Below, piece after piece: positions 50,654-62,494 of a stretch of DNA of 64,000 nt. The stretch spans positions 1,240,001-1,304,000 of the forward strand of contig NZ_CP048834.1 in assembly GCF_012971745.1 (NCBI RefSeq), in the 5' to 3' direction. The DNA comes from Starkeya sp. ORNL1. GTDB taxonomy: Bacteria; Pseudomonadota; Alphaproteobacteria; Rhizobiales; Xanthobacteraceae. The translations under genes and the position numbers were made by a program. Each line of letters begins with the position of its first letter. The first letter of the stretch is position 1. The notes under the pieces are model-generated. The model did not search any database. It was not told the origin of the DNA and was given only the letters and a program-made list of their open reading frames with translations.

Positions 50654-51172
50654 ATGTCGCTTTCTCGCTACCATATGCTTGCCGGCTATAATCGCTGGGC
50701 CAATCAACGCCTCTATGACGCCGCGGCGAAGCTCGACGATACTCGATACCGGGAGGATCGCGGTGCTTTCTTCCGTTCGGTGCATGGCACGTTGAACCAC
50801 CTCGTCGTCGCCGACCGCGTCTGGATGGGCCGCTTCACCGGCATTGGCGAGGAATCCCCACTCGACGCCATATTGTTCGAGCGCCTGGAGGATCTGCGCG
50901 CCGAGCGCGAAGCCGAGGACGGCCGCATCGTCGCCTTCGTCGCCGGGCTGGACGAGGCGGGGCTCGCCCGCGTGATCGAGTATTCGAACAGCTCGGGCCG
51001 GCGCTTCAGCCAGCCGATCGACACCGCGCTCGACCATTTCTTCAACCACCAGACCCACCATCGCGGCCAGGTGCACGCGCTGCTGAGCCATTTCCTCGGC
51101 AATGCGGCGACACCCTCACTGGACCTGATCGCCTTCCAGCGTCTGCCGGGCGGGGTGGCGACGTTGTATTGA
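50654..51172 (+). CDS. DinB-family protein
   Basis: A 172-residue DinB-like protein (four-helix bundle). It begins MSLSRYHMLAGYNRWANQRL, a hallmark of the family, and carries the metal-ligand pattern H-x-x-H in FFNHQTHHRGQVHALLSH, with LNHLVVADRVW upstream providing the third histidine. Many such proteins are thiol-dependent transferases; the substrate is unknown. GAGGACGGTA precedes the ATG. It is divergent from aqpZ. Confidence 0.88.
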   Translation: MSLSRYHMLAGYNRWANQRLYDAAAKLDDTRYREDRGAFFRSVHGTLNHLVVADRVWMGRFTGIGEESPLDAILFERLEDLRAEREAEDGRIVAFVAGLDEAGLARVIEYSNSSGRRFSQPIDTALDHFFNHQTHHRGQVHALLSHFLGNAATPSLDLIAFQRLPGGVATLY

Positions 51173-51173
51173 G

Positions 51174-51275
51174 CATCCTTCGAGGCTCGCCGCGCTCGCA
51201 CCTCAGGATGACGTAGCTCCTGGATGATCATCATCCTGAGGTGCCGGCCAACGGCCGGCCTCGGAGAATGCTGAA
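51174..51275. repeat. nested palindromic REP-like element
   Basis: GCATCCTTCGAGGC...GCACCTCAGGATGA is followed by TCATCCTGAGGTGC...GCCTCGGAGAATGC, so the whole block is an imperfect inverted repeat of about 100 bases between the dinB-like and ABC-F genes. Palindromes built from CTCAGGATGA are dispersed in many Rhizobiales genomes. Confidence 0.7.
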
Positions 51276-51337
51276 ACAGCGCGCCCCCCGCACCCCGCGC
51301 TTGCCCGCCCTGCCCCGCCAAGGCTAAAGCCTTCGGC

Positions 51338-53227
<1,890 letters not shown>

Positions 53228-53387
53228 ACGACCGGACGGATACTGACTGCCCCCTCGATACCGCGCGCGTGCAGCGGCACTGATAGCTTCAGTTCTTTCG
53301 CCATTCTTTGACTGGCACCGCCTCTGACAAGGCGAGGCACGTCTCATTGCCGCGCCTCCCCGCTGGACAAGGGCGAGAGCCGACAAC

Positions 53388-53416
53388 AAAAAACCCCGGC
53401 TTTCGCCGGGGTTTTC
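53388..53416. terminator. bidirectional terminator between ABC-F and porin genes
   Basis: AAAACCCCGGC pairs with GCCGGGGTTTT around TTTC, with A-tracts and T-tracts on both sides. It lies between two convergent genes (ABC-F ending at 53227, porin ending at 53438). Confidence 0.85.
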
Positions 53417-53437
53417 CGTATCCAATCTCAGACGAGA

Positions 53438-54847
53438 TCAGAAGGAGCGCTTGGCTTCAAGCAGGATACGATCGGTGATCTGCTTGTTGTTGCCAGAGTA
53501 GCTGTTGCTGTCGTCCCAGTAGTTGCTCGGCGCATCGGAGTCGTTGATGCGGCCGTTGTAGCTGAACTCGGTCCAGACTCGATCATACTGCAGGACGAAC
53601 TGCAGACCCTTGACCGGCTTCCAGCCGATGTTGGCAGCAAGGCTGTACACCTTGTCCTTACCCTGCTCGTACTGATTGACGTAATCCGGATTCGGGAAAC
53701 CGCTATTGACAGTATTGACGCCGTCAAACGTGGTGTAGCTGTCGGTTTCGCCGTAGCTGCCGACAAACGACGTGAACACGGTCGGGACCCAGTAGTGGCG
53801 AATACCACCGCCGACGTACCAGCCGGAGATCGAGTCGCCGTTGAAGTCCACCGACTGAGCGCCGCCGAAGTTGCTGGCATCGCCATCAGCGAAGTCCATC
53901 ACGCCCGTCGCGCCAAAGCCAAGATAGCCCAGAGCGCCGTCCGCATACGCACCTTCGAGGTAGATAGTGGTGGTCTCGGCGATGTCGAAGCGGACACCGG
54001 CGAGGGCAGCCCAACCCCAATCGTCATTCGGCTGAGAATTGAAGTTGCCGTACTGGTCTTCGAGGCGATGAAGAGCGCCAGACAGGCGAGCCGCGCCCCA
54101 CGAACCTTCGTAGCTCAGATTGGCGACGATATCCGGAACTTCCTGGCGGTGCTCACCGAAGGAGCTGTCGATACCGATGTCGAAGTAGTCGCGAGTACGC
54201 TCGTAAGCGTCTTCGATGGCGATCGTGGCCGAGAAGCCGTTGCCGAAGTCAGCCGTGTAGGCAATCTGCAGCGGAGTGGCGTCCGAGTAGAAGAAGCCCG
54301 GATCGATACCTTCGTAGAAGTCACCGGCCCAGAAGTCGAAGTTCGAAGTCGCCTTACCGAAGGTGAAGCCCGCGAACTGGATGTAGCCGTACTTCAGGCG
54401 GAGCGTATCGGCAGTGTAGTCCTGCGCGCTGTCGCTGCCGTAGGTATAGCGCATTTCGAAGTAGCTGCGCAGCGTGCCGTACTCGGTCTGAGTGCGGGCG
54501 TCCATCTGGATCGCGGCGCGAGTCTTGAAGTAGCTCTCAGTGTCGCTCTGGCTGAAGTTAGCATTGCCGCTGGTGCGGTCGCTATACCCACCGGGGTGGT
54601 CGTAATCGACGCTGAAGTTATCTTCGTTCTTGAAGTTCTCGACATAGAAGTCAGCGGTGACGTAGCCACCGATCTTCAGGCAGGTGTCGGTGCCGGGAAT
54701 GTAGTAGTAGCCCGCGCCGTAGGTGGAGCAGATCTTCACATATTCCGCAGCCTTTGCCTTCACAGGCAGATCGGCCGCCGCAGCAGTCCCGACCATCGCA
54801 AGCCCGGCAACCGAGCCGAGTAGCACGTTCTTAATGACCGTCTTCAC
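53438..54847 (-). CDS. alphaproteobacterial porin (Porin_2 family)
   Basis: A 469-residue outer-membrane porin. The signal peptide (VKTVIKNVLLGSVAGLAMVG, cleavage after TAAAA) is followed by ADLPVKAKAAEYVKICSTYG and FYYIPGTDTCLKIGGYV-like sequence, the standard beginning of Rhizobiales Porin_2 proteins, including the Cys pair in CSTYGAG...CLKIGG. It then continues with amphipathic strands to the terminal aromatic residue (LLEAKRSF), which signals outer-membrane assembly. The start is a GTG 8 bases after GGGGGAG; the ATG a few bases upstream is out of frame. Confidence 0.9.
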   Translation of the reverse strand: MKTVIKNVLLGSVAGLAMVGTAAAADLPVKAKAAEYVKICSTYGAGYYYIPGTDTCLKIGGYVTADFYVENFKNEDNFSVDYDHPGGYSDRTSGNANFSQSDTESYFKTRAAIQMDARTQTEYGTLRSYFEMRYTYGSDSAQDYTADTLRLKYGYIQFAGFTFGKATSNFDFWAGDFYEGIDPGFFYSDATPLQIAYTADFGNGFSATIAIEDAYERTRDYFDIGIDSSFGEHRQEVPDIVANLSYEGSWGAARLSGALHRLEDQYGNFNSQPNDDWGWAALAGVRFDIAETTTIYLEGAYADGALGYLGFGATGVMDFADGDASNFGGAQSVDFNGDSISGWYVGGGIRHYWVPTVFTSFVGSYGETDSYTTFDGVNTVNSGFPNPDYVNQYEQGKDKVYSLAANIGWKPVKGLQFVLQYDRVWTEFSYNGRINDSDAPSNYWDDSNSYSGNNKQITDRILLEAKRSF

Positions 54848-55189
54848 TTCATTCTCCCCCAAATTGGACCAATGTTGGGTTTTCGATTGTCAGGACCCAC
54901 CGCATAGAACCCCGCGGCATCCGAGGAGGATATTGTTTGAATCGCCCCAGCGGCGCAAAGGCTAAGTAGCCGTCAACAGGGCTCTGGGGCTATTCCGCGA
55001 CAGAGTGTTGCCGCCGGGTCACATTTTCGGGGGTGGCACCATGGTGTGGATAGACCAGCCTGAGCGAAGCCATGCCGATACCGCCAATAAAGGCCCGATG
55101 GCGGCGGGAAAATGGTGCCGGATGCCCGCACAAAGCCCGAATTTGCTGGCCTTCGCGATAATCGCCGGTCCGATCGGCAGGCCCCCGCG
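54848..55189. other. porin upstream region, no gene
   Basis: About 340 bases between the holC stop and the porin start, both on the minus strand. The porin promoter should lie in the right part. I see no clear operator, riboswitch or ORF with support. Confidence 0.45.
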
Positions 55190-55636
55190 CTACTTGCGCT
55201 GCCAGCGTCCGTCTGCGTCCTGCTGCCAATAGGCGACCTCGTGGCCGCCACGGACCGCGCCTCGCCAGTGCTCGCGCGCGCGGTCCACCTGTTCCGGGTC
55301 TGAACCGTCGAACAGGTGGACGAGGCGCAGATACGACTCGATTCTCTCGAGCCCCACCCCGTCGATGAGGAATCGCACCGCCGCGCCATTGGGATTCACG
55401 TCCGAACTGGTCAGCAGCACCGGCTGCAGCGCGGCGTCCGGCTCGCGGTCGGTGCCGTGCGGCAGGAAGGACGCGTCGTCGTATGTCCACAAATGCTGGT
55501 CGAGCGCCTCGATGCGCTCACGCGATGCGGCCTGAACGACGCAGCGCCAGCCGCGCTCCAGGCATTTCTCGATGAGTTGCGGCAGCACCCGCTCCAGTGG
55601 CAGGCGCTGGAGATGATAGAACGAGACTTCCGTCAT
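55190..55636 (-). CDS. holC: DNA polymerase III chi subunit
   Basis: A 148-residue HolC. It begins MTEVSFYHLQRLPLERVLPQ and shows LIEKCLERGWRCVVQAASRE and EALDQHLWTYDDASFLPHG, then QPVLLTSSDVNPNGAAVRFL and LVHLFDGSDPEQVDRAREHW, which is the chi fold that binds SSB and the clamp loader. It lies 26 bases after the pepA stop in the same direction; the pepA-holC order is conserved in many Gram-negatives. Confidence 0.9.
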   Translation of the reverse strand: MTEVSFYHLQRLPLERVLPQLIEKCLERGWRCVVQAASRERIEALDQHLWTYDDASFLPHGTDREPDAALQPVLLTSSDVNPNGAAVRFLIDGVGLERIESYLRLVHLFDGSDPEQVDRAREHWRGAVRGGHEVAYWQQDADGRWQRK

Positions 55637-55662
55637 GGTGCCGCCGCTCAGCTCCGGCTCGT

Positions 55663-57156
55663 TCAGCTCTCGTAGTGGTCGGCGACCAGCCGGTCGAGCA
55701 GGCGCACGCCCCAGCCCGAGCCCCAGCTGCGGTTGAACTCGGAAGCCGGCGACGACATGCCGGTGCCGGCGATGTCGAGATGCGCCCATGGCACCTCGCC
55801 GACGAAGCGCTGCAGGAACTGCGCCGCGGTGATCGAGCCGCCGAAGCGCCCACCGGTGTTCTTCATGTCGGCGAAGCGCGAATCGATGAGCTTGTCGTAG
55901 TCGGGCGAGAGCGGCATGCGCCACACCTTCTCTCCGGTGGCGAGGCCAGATTCGGTCAGCCGCACCGAGAGCGTGTCGTCATTGGAGAACAGGCCGGCAT
56001 TCTCGGTGCCGAGCGCCACCATGATGGCGCCGGTGAGCGTCGCCAGGTCGACCATGAATTGCGGCTTGAAGCGCTCCTTGGCGTACCAGAGCACATCACC
56101 GAGCACGAGGCGGCCCTCGGCGTCGGTATTGATGATCTCGATGGTCTGGCCGGACATCGAGGTGACAATGTCGCCCGGGCGCTGGGCGTTGCCATCGGGC
56201 ATGTTCTCGACGATGCCGATCAGGCCGACAGCGTTCACCTTGGCCTTGCGGCTGGCCAGCGCATGCATCAGGCCGACGACGCAGGCGGCGCCCGCCATGT
56301 CGCCCTTCATGTCCTCCATGCCGGCAGCCTGCTTGATGGAGATGCCGCCGGTATCAAACACCACGCCCTTGCCGATAAAGGCGACGGGCGCCGCATCCGA
56401 CTTGGCGCCATCCCAACGCATGACGACGACGCGGCTTTCCTGGGCCGAGCCCTGGCCGACACCGAGCAGCGCCCGCATGCCGAGCTTGCGCAATTCCTTC
56501 TCGCCGAGCACCTCGACGTCGACGCCCACCTTTTCCAGCGCCTCAGCGCGGCGGGCAAACTCCGGCGGAGTGAGCACGTTGGCCGGCTCATTGACGAGGT
56601 CGCGGGCGATGGTGACGCCCTCGCCGATGCCTTCCTTCTTGCGCCAGGCTCGCTTGGCGGCGGAGTCATCACTTATATAGAGTGTGACCTTCGGCTTGGC
56701 GGTCTGGTCCTCGGGCTTCTTCTTGGTCTTGTAGCGGTCGAAGGAATAGGCGCGCAGCCTGAGGCCCAGTGCGAACTCGGCCGCAGCCTCCGGCGAGACC
56801 GTGGCGCTGGGCAGTTCCAGTACTACCGCTGCCTCGCGGGCGGAGGCCGGCAGTCGTCCCATGACGGCGCCGCCGAGCTTCAGCCAGTCGAACGGCTTCA
56901 TCTCGCCCGGCTTGCCGACGCCGGCGACGATCAGGCGGGAGGCTTTGAGCCCCGCCGGCGCCACCAGATCGAGCGCGCTGCCGGCCTTGCCCTCGAATCG
57001 CTCGGCCGCGGCGGCACGAGTGAGCAGGTCGCCGGCCGGCGCCAGCAGCGCCTCGGCCGACGGGCCGAGCGTGACGCCCTCCCCTGCGAGCAGGATGACG
57101 ATGCCTTCCGGCGCCGCCGGCAGCTTCGCAAAATTGATCTTTATGGACTCGGACAT
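55663..57156 (-). CDS. pepA: leucyl aminopeptidase
   Basis: A 497-residue M17 aminopeptidase. The C-terminal catalytic domain has the metal and active-site motifs [29 protein letters not shown] and [16 protein letters not shown], with the family signature NTDAEGRL. The N-terminal domain is less conserved. The start follows AAGGTGCGTG. It is a cytosolic enzyme that removes N-terminal residues from peptides and, in some species, also acts as a DNA-binding regulator. It precedes holC and is divergent from lptF. Confidence 0.95.
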   Translation of the reverse strand: MSESIKINFAKLPAAPEGIVILLAGEGVTLGPSAEALLAPAGDLLTRAAAAERFEGKAGSALDLVAPAGLKASRLIVAGVGKPGEMKPFDWLKLGGAVMGRLPASAREAAVVLELPSATVSPEAAAEFALGLRLRAYSFDRYKTKKKPEDQTAKPKVTLYISDDSAAKRAWRKKEGIGEGVTIARDLVNEPANVLTPPEFARRAEALEKVGVDVEVLGEKELRKLGMRALLGVGQGSAQESRVVVMRWDGAKSDAAPVAFIGKGVVFDTGGISIKQAAGMEDMKGDMAGAACVVGLMHALASRKAKVNAVGLIGIVENMPDGNAQRPGDIVTSMSGQTIEIINTDAEGRLVLGDVLWYAKERFKPQFMVDLATLTGAIMVALGTENAGLFSNDDTLSVRLTESGLATGEKVWRMPLSPDYDKLIDSRFADMKNTGGRFGGSITAAQFLQRFVGEVPWAHLDIAGTGMSSPASEFNRSWGSGWGVRLLDRLVADHYES

Positions 57157-57358
57157 CACGCACCTTCGGTTTCCGCGGCCTTCTGGGCCATCTTTAACCG
57201 AACGATGACGCCGCGACGAGACCATGCAAGGCAGCACGTTCTCATATGGTTGCGCGTTTGATTTGCGAACGGCGGCGCCAGCGCCTATTCATCTCGCGCG
57301 GCGGCGGAGAGGATCAGCCAAAAGCTGAGCGACCGGAACTGACGATGGAATGCGCCGC

Positions 57359-58525
57359 ATGATCACACGGCTCGACCGCTACGTGTTCCGGATGGCGGGC
57401 AGCGCCTTCGTCGGCACCATTGTCGTGCTCGCCGGCATGATCTGGGTGACGCAGGCCCTGCGCGAACTCGACATCATGACGACCCAGGGCCAGACCATCC
57501 TGGCCTTCATCTTCATCACCGGCCTGGCGCTGCCCGCCTTGGTGCTGGCGCTGGCGCCAGCGGCACTGTTCATCGCCGTCGCCCACACGCTGTTCAAGAT
57601 GAACGGTGATTCGGAGATCGTGGTGGCGAGTTCGGCCGGTATCTCCACGGGCCGTTTCCTGCGCCCGCTGATCACGCTTGCCTTGCTGGTGGCGGTGCTG
57701 TGCGCCCTGTTGTCGCTGGAAGTGGTGCCGGCAGCGATGCGGCAGTTCCGCTACGAGATCACGCGGGTGCGCGCCGACGTCGTCGCCTTCATCGCGCAGC
57801 CCGGCAAGTTCACCACGCTCGCCAAGGGCATCGTCTTCAATGTGCGCGAGCGCAACTCCACCGGCGTGCTCGGCGGCATCTTCATCAATGACGCGAGCGA
57901 CGAGAACGAGGTGAGCACCTATCTCGCCGATCGCGGCCAGATCGTCGACACCGAGAACGGTACCTTCCTGATCCTGGAGAACGGCGCCATCCACCGCCGC
58001 ACCATCGGCAAGAACGAGAGCAACAGCAATGTGGTGGAGTTCCAGCGCTACGCCTTCGATCTTTCGCCCTTTGCCAATTCCAAGGACGGACCGTCGCTGC
58101 GCCCGCCCGAACTGAGCTTCGGTGCCCTGCTCAACCCCTCGCCGACCGATCCCGGCTACAAGAAGGAGCCGGGACGCTATACCGAAGAAATACACCGGCG
58201 GCTGTCGCTGCCGCTGTATGTGCTCGCCTTCTTCAGCATCGCCATCGCCGCGCTGGCCGAGCCGCGCACCACGCGCGAGGGGCGCGGCCTCGCGCTCGCC
58301 GGCACCATTCCATGGGTGGTCATGCTGCAAATAGCGAGCTTCGGACTGATCAACCAGATACGCGGGCAGCCGGGAATCGTTCCCTTCGTCTATATCGTGC
58401 CGCTGGTGGTGCTGCTCGGCAGCGCGCTGGTGCTGTCCGGCCGCTTCAAGCCGCGTGCGCCGGCGGCGGTGTCGCGCTTCTTCGACGCGATGGCGCAGCG
58501 CGTCGTGCGCGCGACGGTCAACTGA
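57359..58525 (+). CDS. lptF: LPS export ABC transporter permease LptF
   Basis: A 388-residue member of the YjgP/YjgQ family. The N-terminus MITRLDRYVFRMAGSAFVGT begins the first membrane helix, followed by ITGLALPALVLALAPAALFI. A periplasmic beta-jellyroll domain (about residues 130-260) and two C-terminal helices (LPLYVLAFFSIAIAALAEP and IVPLVVLLGSALVLSG) complete the LptF pattern. With LptG and LptB it extracts LPS from the inner membrane. lptB is not in this window. A start at 57350 would add three residues. Confidence 0.92.
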   Translation: MITRLDRYVFRMAGSAFVGTIVVLAGMIWVTQALRELDIMTTQGQTILAFIFITGLALPALVLALAPAALFIAVAHTLFKMNGDSEIVVASSAGISTGRFLRPLITLALLVAVLCALLSLEVVPAAMRQFRYEITRVRADVVAFIAQPGKFTTLAKGIVFNVRERNSTGVLGGIFINDASDENEVSTYLADRGQIVDTENGTFLILENGAIHRRTIGKNESNSNVVEFQRYAFDLSPFANSKDGPSLRPPELSFGALLNPSPTDPGYKKEPGRYTEEIHRRLSLPLYVLAFFSIAIAALAEPRTTREGRGLALAGTIPWVVMLQIASFGLINQIRGQPGIVPFVYIVPLVVLLGSALVLSGRFKPRAPAAVSRFFDAMAQRVVRATVN

Positions 58526-58597
58526 GCCGGCCATGGACAGGCGCTTGATGCGGCACGCGAACACGCACGTCCCGGGAACCCCGGTGGGAGGCCCGTC

Positions 58598-59683
58598 ATG
58601 ATCGGGCGCACCCTGGGCTTCTATTTCGGCCGGCGCTTCCTCGGCTCCGTGCTCGGCATCTTCGTCGGCTGCGTGTTCCTCATCATGCTGGTCGACTTCC
58701 TGGAGATGGCGCGCCGCGTCGGCGAACGCGACGTCGACACCACCACGCTGCTGCTGCTTATCCTCTACCGCGCCCCCTTCTTCACCGAGCAGTTGCTGCC
58801 GTTCGCGGTGCTGTTCGGCGCCATCGGCACCTTCCTCACGCTGTCGCGACGCCTTGAACTCGTGGTGGCGCGGGCCGCGGGCATCTCGGCCTGGCAGTTC
58901 ATCGGCCCGGCGGCGCTGGCGGCGGTCACGCTCGGAGTGCTGTCGACCGCGGTCTACAACCCGATGTCCGCGACCTTCAAGGAACAGGCGAACCAGATCG
59001 AGGCGCAGATCTTCAACCGCCAGACCGGGCTGTTCTCCGCCTCGAACAGCGGCTTCTGGATCCGCCAGCAGAGCGTCGACGGCCAGGCCATCATCCAGGC
59101 TGCCGCCAAGGCCGATGGCGGACGCCAGCTCTCCGGCGTCACCGTGTTCGTGTTCGATCCGAAGGGCGTACTCACGGAACGCATCGAGGCGCGCAGCGCG
59201 AAGCTCGAATCCGGTGCCTGGATACTGAGCGAGGCCCGCGTGCTCACCCCGAGTATCGGGGTACAGACGTATGACCAATATGTCGTCGCCACCAACCTCA
59301 CTCCGAATCAGGTTCAGGAGAGCCTGCAGAGCGAGACTGTCTCATTTTGGGATTTGCCGGGGGCTATCGATGCCGCGACCCGCGTCGGCTTCGGCGCCGA
59401 CCGCTATGAGCTGCAGTATCAGAGCTTGCTCGCCCGGCCATTGCTATTGCTGGCGATGGTGCTGATCGCTGCGTCAGTCAGCCTGCGCGTCTTCCGTTTT
59501 GGCGGTATCGGTCAGACGATTCTCGGTGGCGTCGCGGCCGGCTTTCTGCTTTATGTATCAACCAAGCTCGCCGAGGATCTCGGGGAGGCAGGGGTCGTGT
59601 ATCCCGTTATTGCAGCGTGGTTTCCAGCAGTCGTTGGGGCATTGATGGGGGTTCTCATCCTGCTTCACCGGGAGGACGGATGA
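58598..59683 (+). CDS. lptG: LPS export ABC transporter permease LptG
   Basis: A 361-residue LptG starting MIGRTLGFYFGRRFLGSVLG after GGGAGG. It has a first helix FVGCVFLIMLVDFLEM and the periplasmic jellyroll domain (about residues 130-270). A C-terminal helix pair (LLALLMVLIAASVSL-like and AGFLLYVSTKLAEDLGEAG) follows. It forms the membrane part of the LptBFG transporter with LptF. It lies 72 bases after lptF, and its stop overlaps the lptD ATG (ATGA). Confidence 0.93.
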   Translation: MIGRTLGFYFGRRFLGSVLGIFVGCVFLIMLVDFLEMARRVGERDVDTTTLLLLILYRAPFFTEQLLPFAVLFGAIGTFLTLSRRLELVVARAAGISAWQFIGPAALAAVTLGVLSTAVYNPMSATFKEQANQIEAQIFNRQTGLFSASNSGFWIRQQSVDGQAIIQAAAKADGGRQLSGVTVFVFDPKGVLTERIEARSAKLESGAWILSEARVLTPSIGVQTYDQYVVATNLTPNQVQESLQSETVSFWDLPGAIDAATRVGFGADRYELQYQSLLARPLLLLAMVLIAASVSLRVFRFGGIGQTILGGVAAGFLLYVSTKLAEDLGEAGVVYPVIAAWFPAVVGALMGVLILLHREDG

Positions 59684-62259
59684 AGGTCGGCAGCGTATAC
59701 GCCGGCCAGGCTCGGCCAGGGGAAGCGAAGCGCCACGGCGCTCTCGCGGGTCGTGTCTGTTGGCCGCTCCTGACGGTGGTTTTGGGTGCGCTGGGCATAA
59801 TGGGCCCGGCGAGCCAAGCCTTTGCTCAAGGTTTTGACGCCACCAAGCCGGTGTTTGGCGACACCGTCGGCAATTTCCAGCGTGGATTGGGCTCGACGAA
59901 CCGGGATGCGACGACTGGCCCCAGCCCGTCGTCGGCAGCAGCGCGCGACATGATCGCCCGCCGCCAGACCGACCCGAACGCCAAGATGCTCGTGACCGCC
60001 GACGAGCTGGTCTACGACTATCGGCGCGACGAGGTCGCGGCGGTCGGCAATGTCCAGATCTATTATGACGGCGCGGTGCTCGAGGCGAAACGCGTCGTCT
60101 ATGACCGCAAGAACAACCGGCTCCGCGCCGAGGGCAATGTCCGGCTGAAGGATCGCGACGGCAAGCTCATCACCGCCGAGAACCTCGACCTCGCCCAGGA
60201 CTTCAGCACCGGCTTCGTCAATTCGCTGCGCATCGACACGCCGGACAACATGCATTTCGCCGCCGCCCGCGCGGAGCGCACCGGCGGCAACACCACGACG
60301 CTCACTAGCGGCGCCTACACGCCCTGCGAGCCCTGTAAGGAAAATCCGGAGAAGCCGCCGCTCTGGCAGGTCAAGGCCGCCAAGATTATCCATAACGAAT
60401 CCGAGCAGACCATCTATTTCGAGGATGCGCGGCTCGAATTCATGGGCGTGCCGATCGCCTGGTTGCCCTATTTCTCGGCGCCGGATCCGACCGTGAAGCG
60501 CAAGTCCGGCTTCCTGGTACCGAAGTTCATCAACACCACCGAGATCGGCTTTGGCGTAAGCACGCCGTATTTCTGGAACATCGCCCCGAACATGGACGTG
60601 ACCTTCTCCCCGCTGGTCACCTCCAAGCAGGGCCTGCTGCTTGACGGCGAATTCCGCCACCGGCTGGAGACCGGCGCGTACAGCGTACGCGCCGCCGGCA
60701 TCGACCAGCTGGACAAGGACGCCTTCTACGACACCACGAACGGCATACCCGACCCGACGCCCGGCTATCGCGACCAGCGCGGCCTGGTGGAGACCCACGG
60801 CCAGTTCAACATCAACAAGCAGTGGTACTGGGGCTGGGATGGCTGGCTGCTTTCCGACCAGACCTTCCTCAGCGACTATGATCTGATCGAACACAAGTCC
60901 AAGGAAGTGGTCTCGCAGATCTTTCTCGTCGGCCAGGGCGACCGCTCCTATTTCGACGCCCGGGCGATGTATTTCACCGGCCTGACCGAATTTGATGACC
61001 AGGGCCAGCTCCCGGTCATCCATCCGGTCGTCGACTACAGCAAGGTGCTCAACGAGCCGGTCTGGGGCGGCCAGTTCAGCTATAATTTCAACCTCACCAG
61101 CCTGACCCGCGACGAAGCGGACCTGCGCGCCACCTCGCCGGAATTCGTCGTGCCCCAGCTGATCGAGGGCGCGACCAATGAGTGCGACCTCGCGCTGACA
61201 CCGGATCCTGCGAAGGACTGCCTGCTGCGCGGCATTGCTGGCACCTATACGCGCCTGTCGGGCGAGGCCAACTGGAAGCGCACCATCGTCGATTCGGCCG
61301 GCCAGATGTGGACGCCGTTCCTGAACGTCCAGGTCGATGTTGCCGCCGTGGAATCGTCCCCCGACGATGCGCCCTGGCTGGTGGGTGGCGGCCAGGACGA
61401 GTCGCTGATCCGCGCCATGCCGGCGGTGGGCCTCGAATACCGCTATCCCTTCATCTCGGTGCAGAACTGGGGCACCCAGACCATCGAGCCGATCGCCCAG
61501 GTGATCGTGCGGCCGGACGAGAGCCAGATCGGGCGCTTCCCCAACGAAGATGCCCAGAGCCTGGTGTTCGACGACACCAACCTGTTCGAGATCAACAAAT
61601 ATTCCGGCTATGACCGGGTCGAGGGCGGCACCCGGGCCAATGTCGGCATCCAGTACACCGCGAACATTCGTGGTGCCGGCCAGATAAATGCGCTGTTCGG
61701 GCAGTCCTACCAGCTCGCCGGCCAGAACTCCTACGCCATTGACGACATGGCCAATACCGGTGCCGAGTCCGGCCTGGAGACCGACCAGTCGGACTACGTC
61801 GCCCGAGTCTATTACGCGCCGAACAAGGATCTCGCCCTCATCAGCCGCTTCCGCTTCGACAATGACGACATGTCGATGCAGCGCTTCGAGTTCGAGGGAC
61901 GCACCGCGTTCGACCGCTTCACCATCAGCGCGCTCTACGGCTTCTATGAAGCGCAGCCCGACCTCGGCTTCTACGACCGGCGCGAGGGCGTCTACACCAC
62001 CGGCACGATGAAGCTGACGGACAATTGGAGCCTGCTCGGCGGCCTGCGCTACAATCTCGAGGAGAGCGAGGTCGATTACAGCGTGGTCGGCATCAGCTTC
62101 ATCAACGACTGCTTCGGCCTCAGCTTCAGCTACCAGTCCGACTACACCGAGAGCGGCAATCGCGAGCGGGTCGACACCTTCCTGCTCAAGATCAGCCTGC
62201 GCACGCTCGGCGAAGGCGGCTTCTCAACCAAGATCGGCTCGACGCTCGACTCCGAATGA
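59680..62259 (+). CDS. lptD: LPS-assembly outer-membrane protein LptD
   Basis: An 859-residue protein with a signal sequence (GALGIMGPASQAFAQ ends it), an N-terminal OstA/jellyroll domain (MLVTADELVYDYRRDEVAAV, NVQIYYDGAVLEAKRVVYDR) and a C-terminal beta-barrel of the LptD type (FLVPKFINTTEIGFGVSTPY, GLEYRYPFISVQNWG, and KISLRTLGEGGFSTKIGSTL). It inserts LPS into the outer leaflet with LptE. The cysteine pair CEPCKENPEKP early in the barrel resembles the LptD disulfides. The ATG is coupled to the lptG stop by a 4-base overlap, with GGAGGACGG as ribosome-binding site. Confidence 0.93.
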   Translation: MKVGSVYAGQARPGEAKRHGALAGRVCWPLLTVVLGALGIMGPASQAFAQGFDATKPVFGDTVGNFQRGLGSTNRDATTGPSPSSAAARDMIARRQTDPNAKMLVTADELVYDYRRDEVAAVGNVQIYYDGAVLEAKRVVYDRKNNRLRAEGNVRLKDRDGKLITAENLDLAQDFSTGFVNSLRIDTPDNMHFAAARAERTGGNTTTLTSGAYTPCEPCKENPEKPPLWQVKAAKIIHNESEQTIYFEDARLEFMGVPIAWLPYFSAPDPTVKRKSGFLVPKFINTTEIGFGVSTPYFWNIAPNMDVTFSPLVTSKQGLLLDGEFRHRLETGAYSVRAAGIDQLDKDAFYDTTNGIPDPTPGYRDQRGLVETHGQFNINKQWYWGWDGWLLSDQTFLSDYDLIEHKSKEVVSQIFLVGQGDRSYFDARAMYFTGLTEFDDQGQLPVIHPVVDYSKVLNEPVWGGQFSYNFNLTSLTRDEADLRATSPEFVVPQLIEGATNECDLALTPDPAKDCLLRGIAGTYTRLSGEANWKRTIVDSAGQMWTPFLNVQVDVAAVESSPDDAPWLVGGGQDESLIRAMPAVGLEYRYPFISVQNWGTQTIEPIAQVIVRPDESQIGRFPNEDAQSLVFDDTNLFEINKYSGYDRVEGGTRANVGIQYTANIRGAGQINALFGQSYQLAGQNSYAIDDMANTGAESGLETDQSDYVARVYYAPNKDLALISRFRFDNDDMSMQRFEFEGRTAFDRFTISALYGFYEAQPDLGFYDRREGVYTTGTMKLTDNWSLLGGLRYNLEESEVDYSVVGISFINDCFGLSFSYQSDYTESGNRERVDTFLLKISLRTLGEGGFSTKIGSTLDSE

Positions 62260-62307
62260 GCCGGGCCGGCAAGAACCACCGATGGGGGCGCGCCGGGGCG
62301 GCCTGGG

Positions 62308-62348
62308 CATGATCCGCAAAAGTTGAACGACTTTTGCGATCGAATCAT
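62308..62348. repeat. palindromic REP-like element
   Basis: CATGATCCGCAAAAGT-TGAACG-ACTTTTGCGATC forms an 8-bp perfect stem with more pairs outside. Palindromes of this GCATGATC...GCAAAAGT type are dispersed in Rhizobiales genomes. It lies between lptD and the surA-like gene. Confidence 0.6.
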
Positions 62349-62494
62349 ACTCGGTCTTGGCGGCACATCCGGGGTATAGAGGCTCCGACGTCGCATTGGC
62401 GCCACAAGCACTCCGCAGAAGCTAGCCGGCAGGCTGGGCGAGCGAGCGAGGGGCACGGCGCCGCCTGCGGCCGGGTTCGAGGAAGACGCACACC

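Noticed and set aside
53795..54823. Long plus-strand ORF opposite the porin
   Set aside because: Val/Glu/Ala-rich complement of beta-strand coding; no ribosome-binding site or motif.
55597..57261. A 554-codon plus-strand ORF opposite pepA
   Set aside because: Same shadow effect; it runs through the complement of the pepA catalytic motifs.
57314..59278. A 654-codon minus-strand ORF opposite lptF and lptG
   Set aside because: It spans two well-defined genes on the other strand and is rich in His/Gln/Asp/Gly with no motif.
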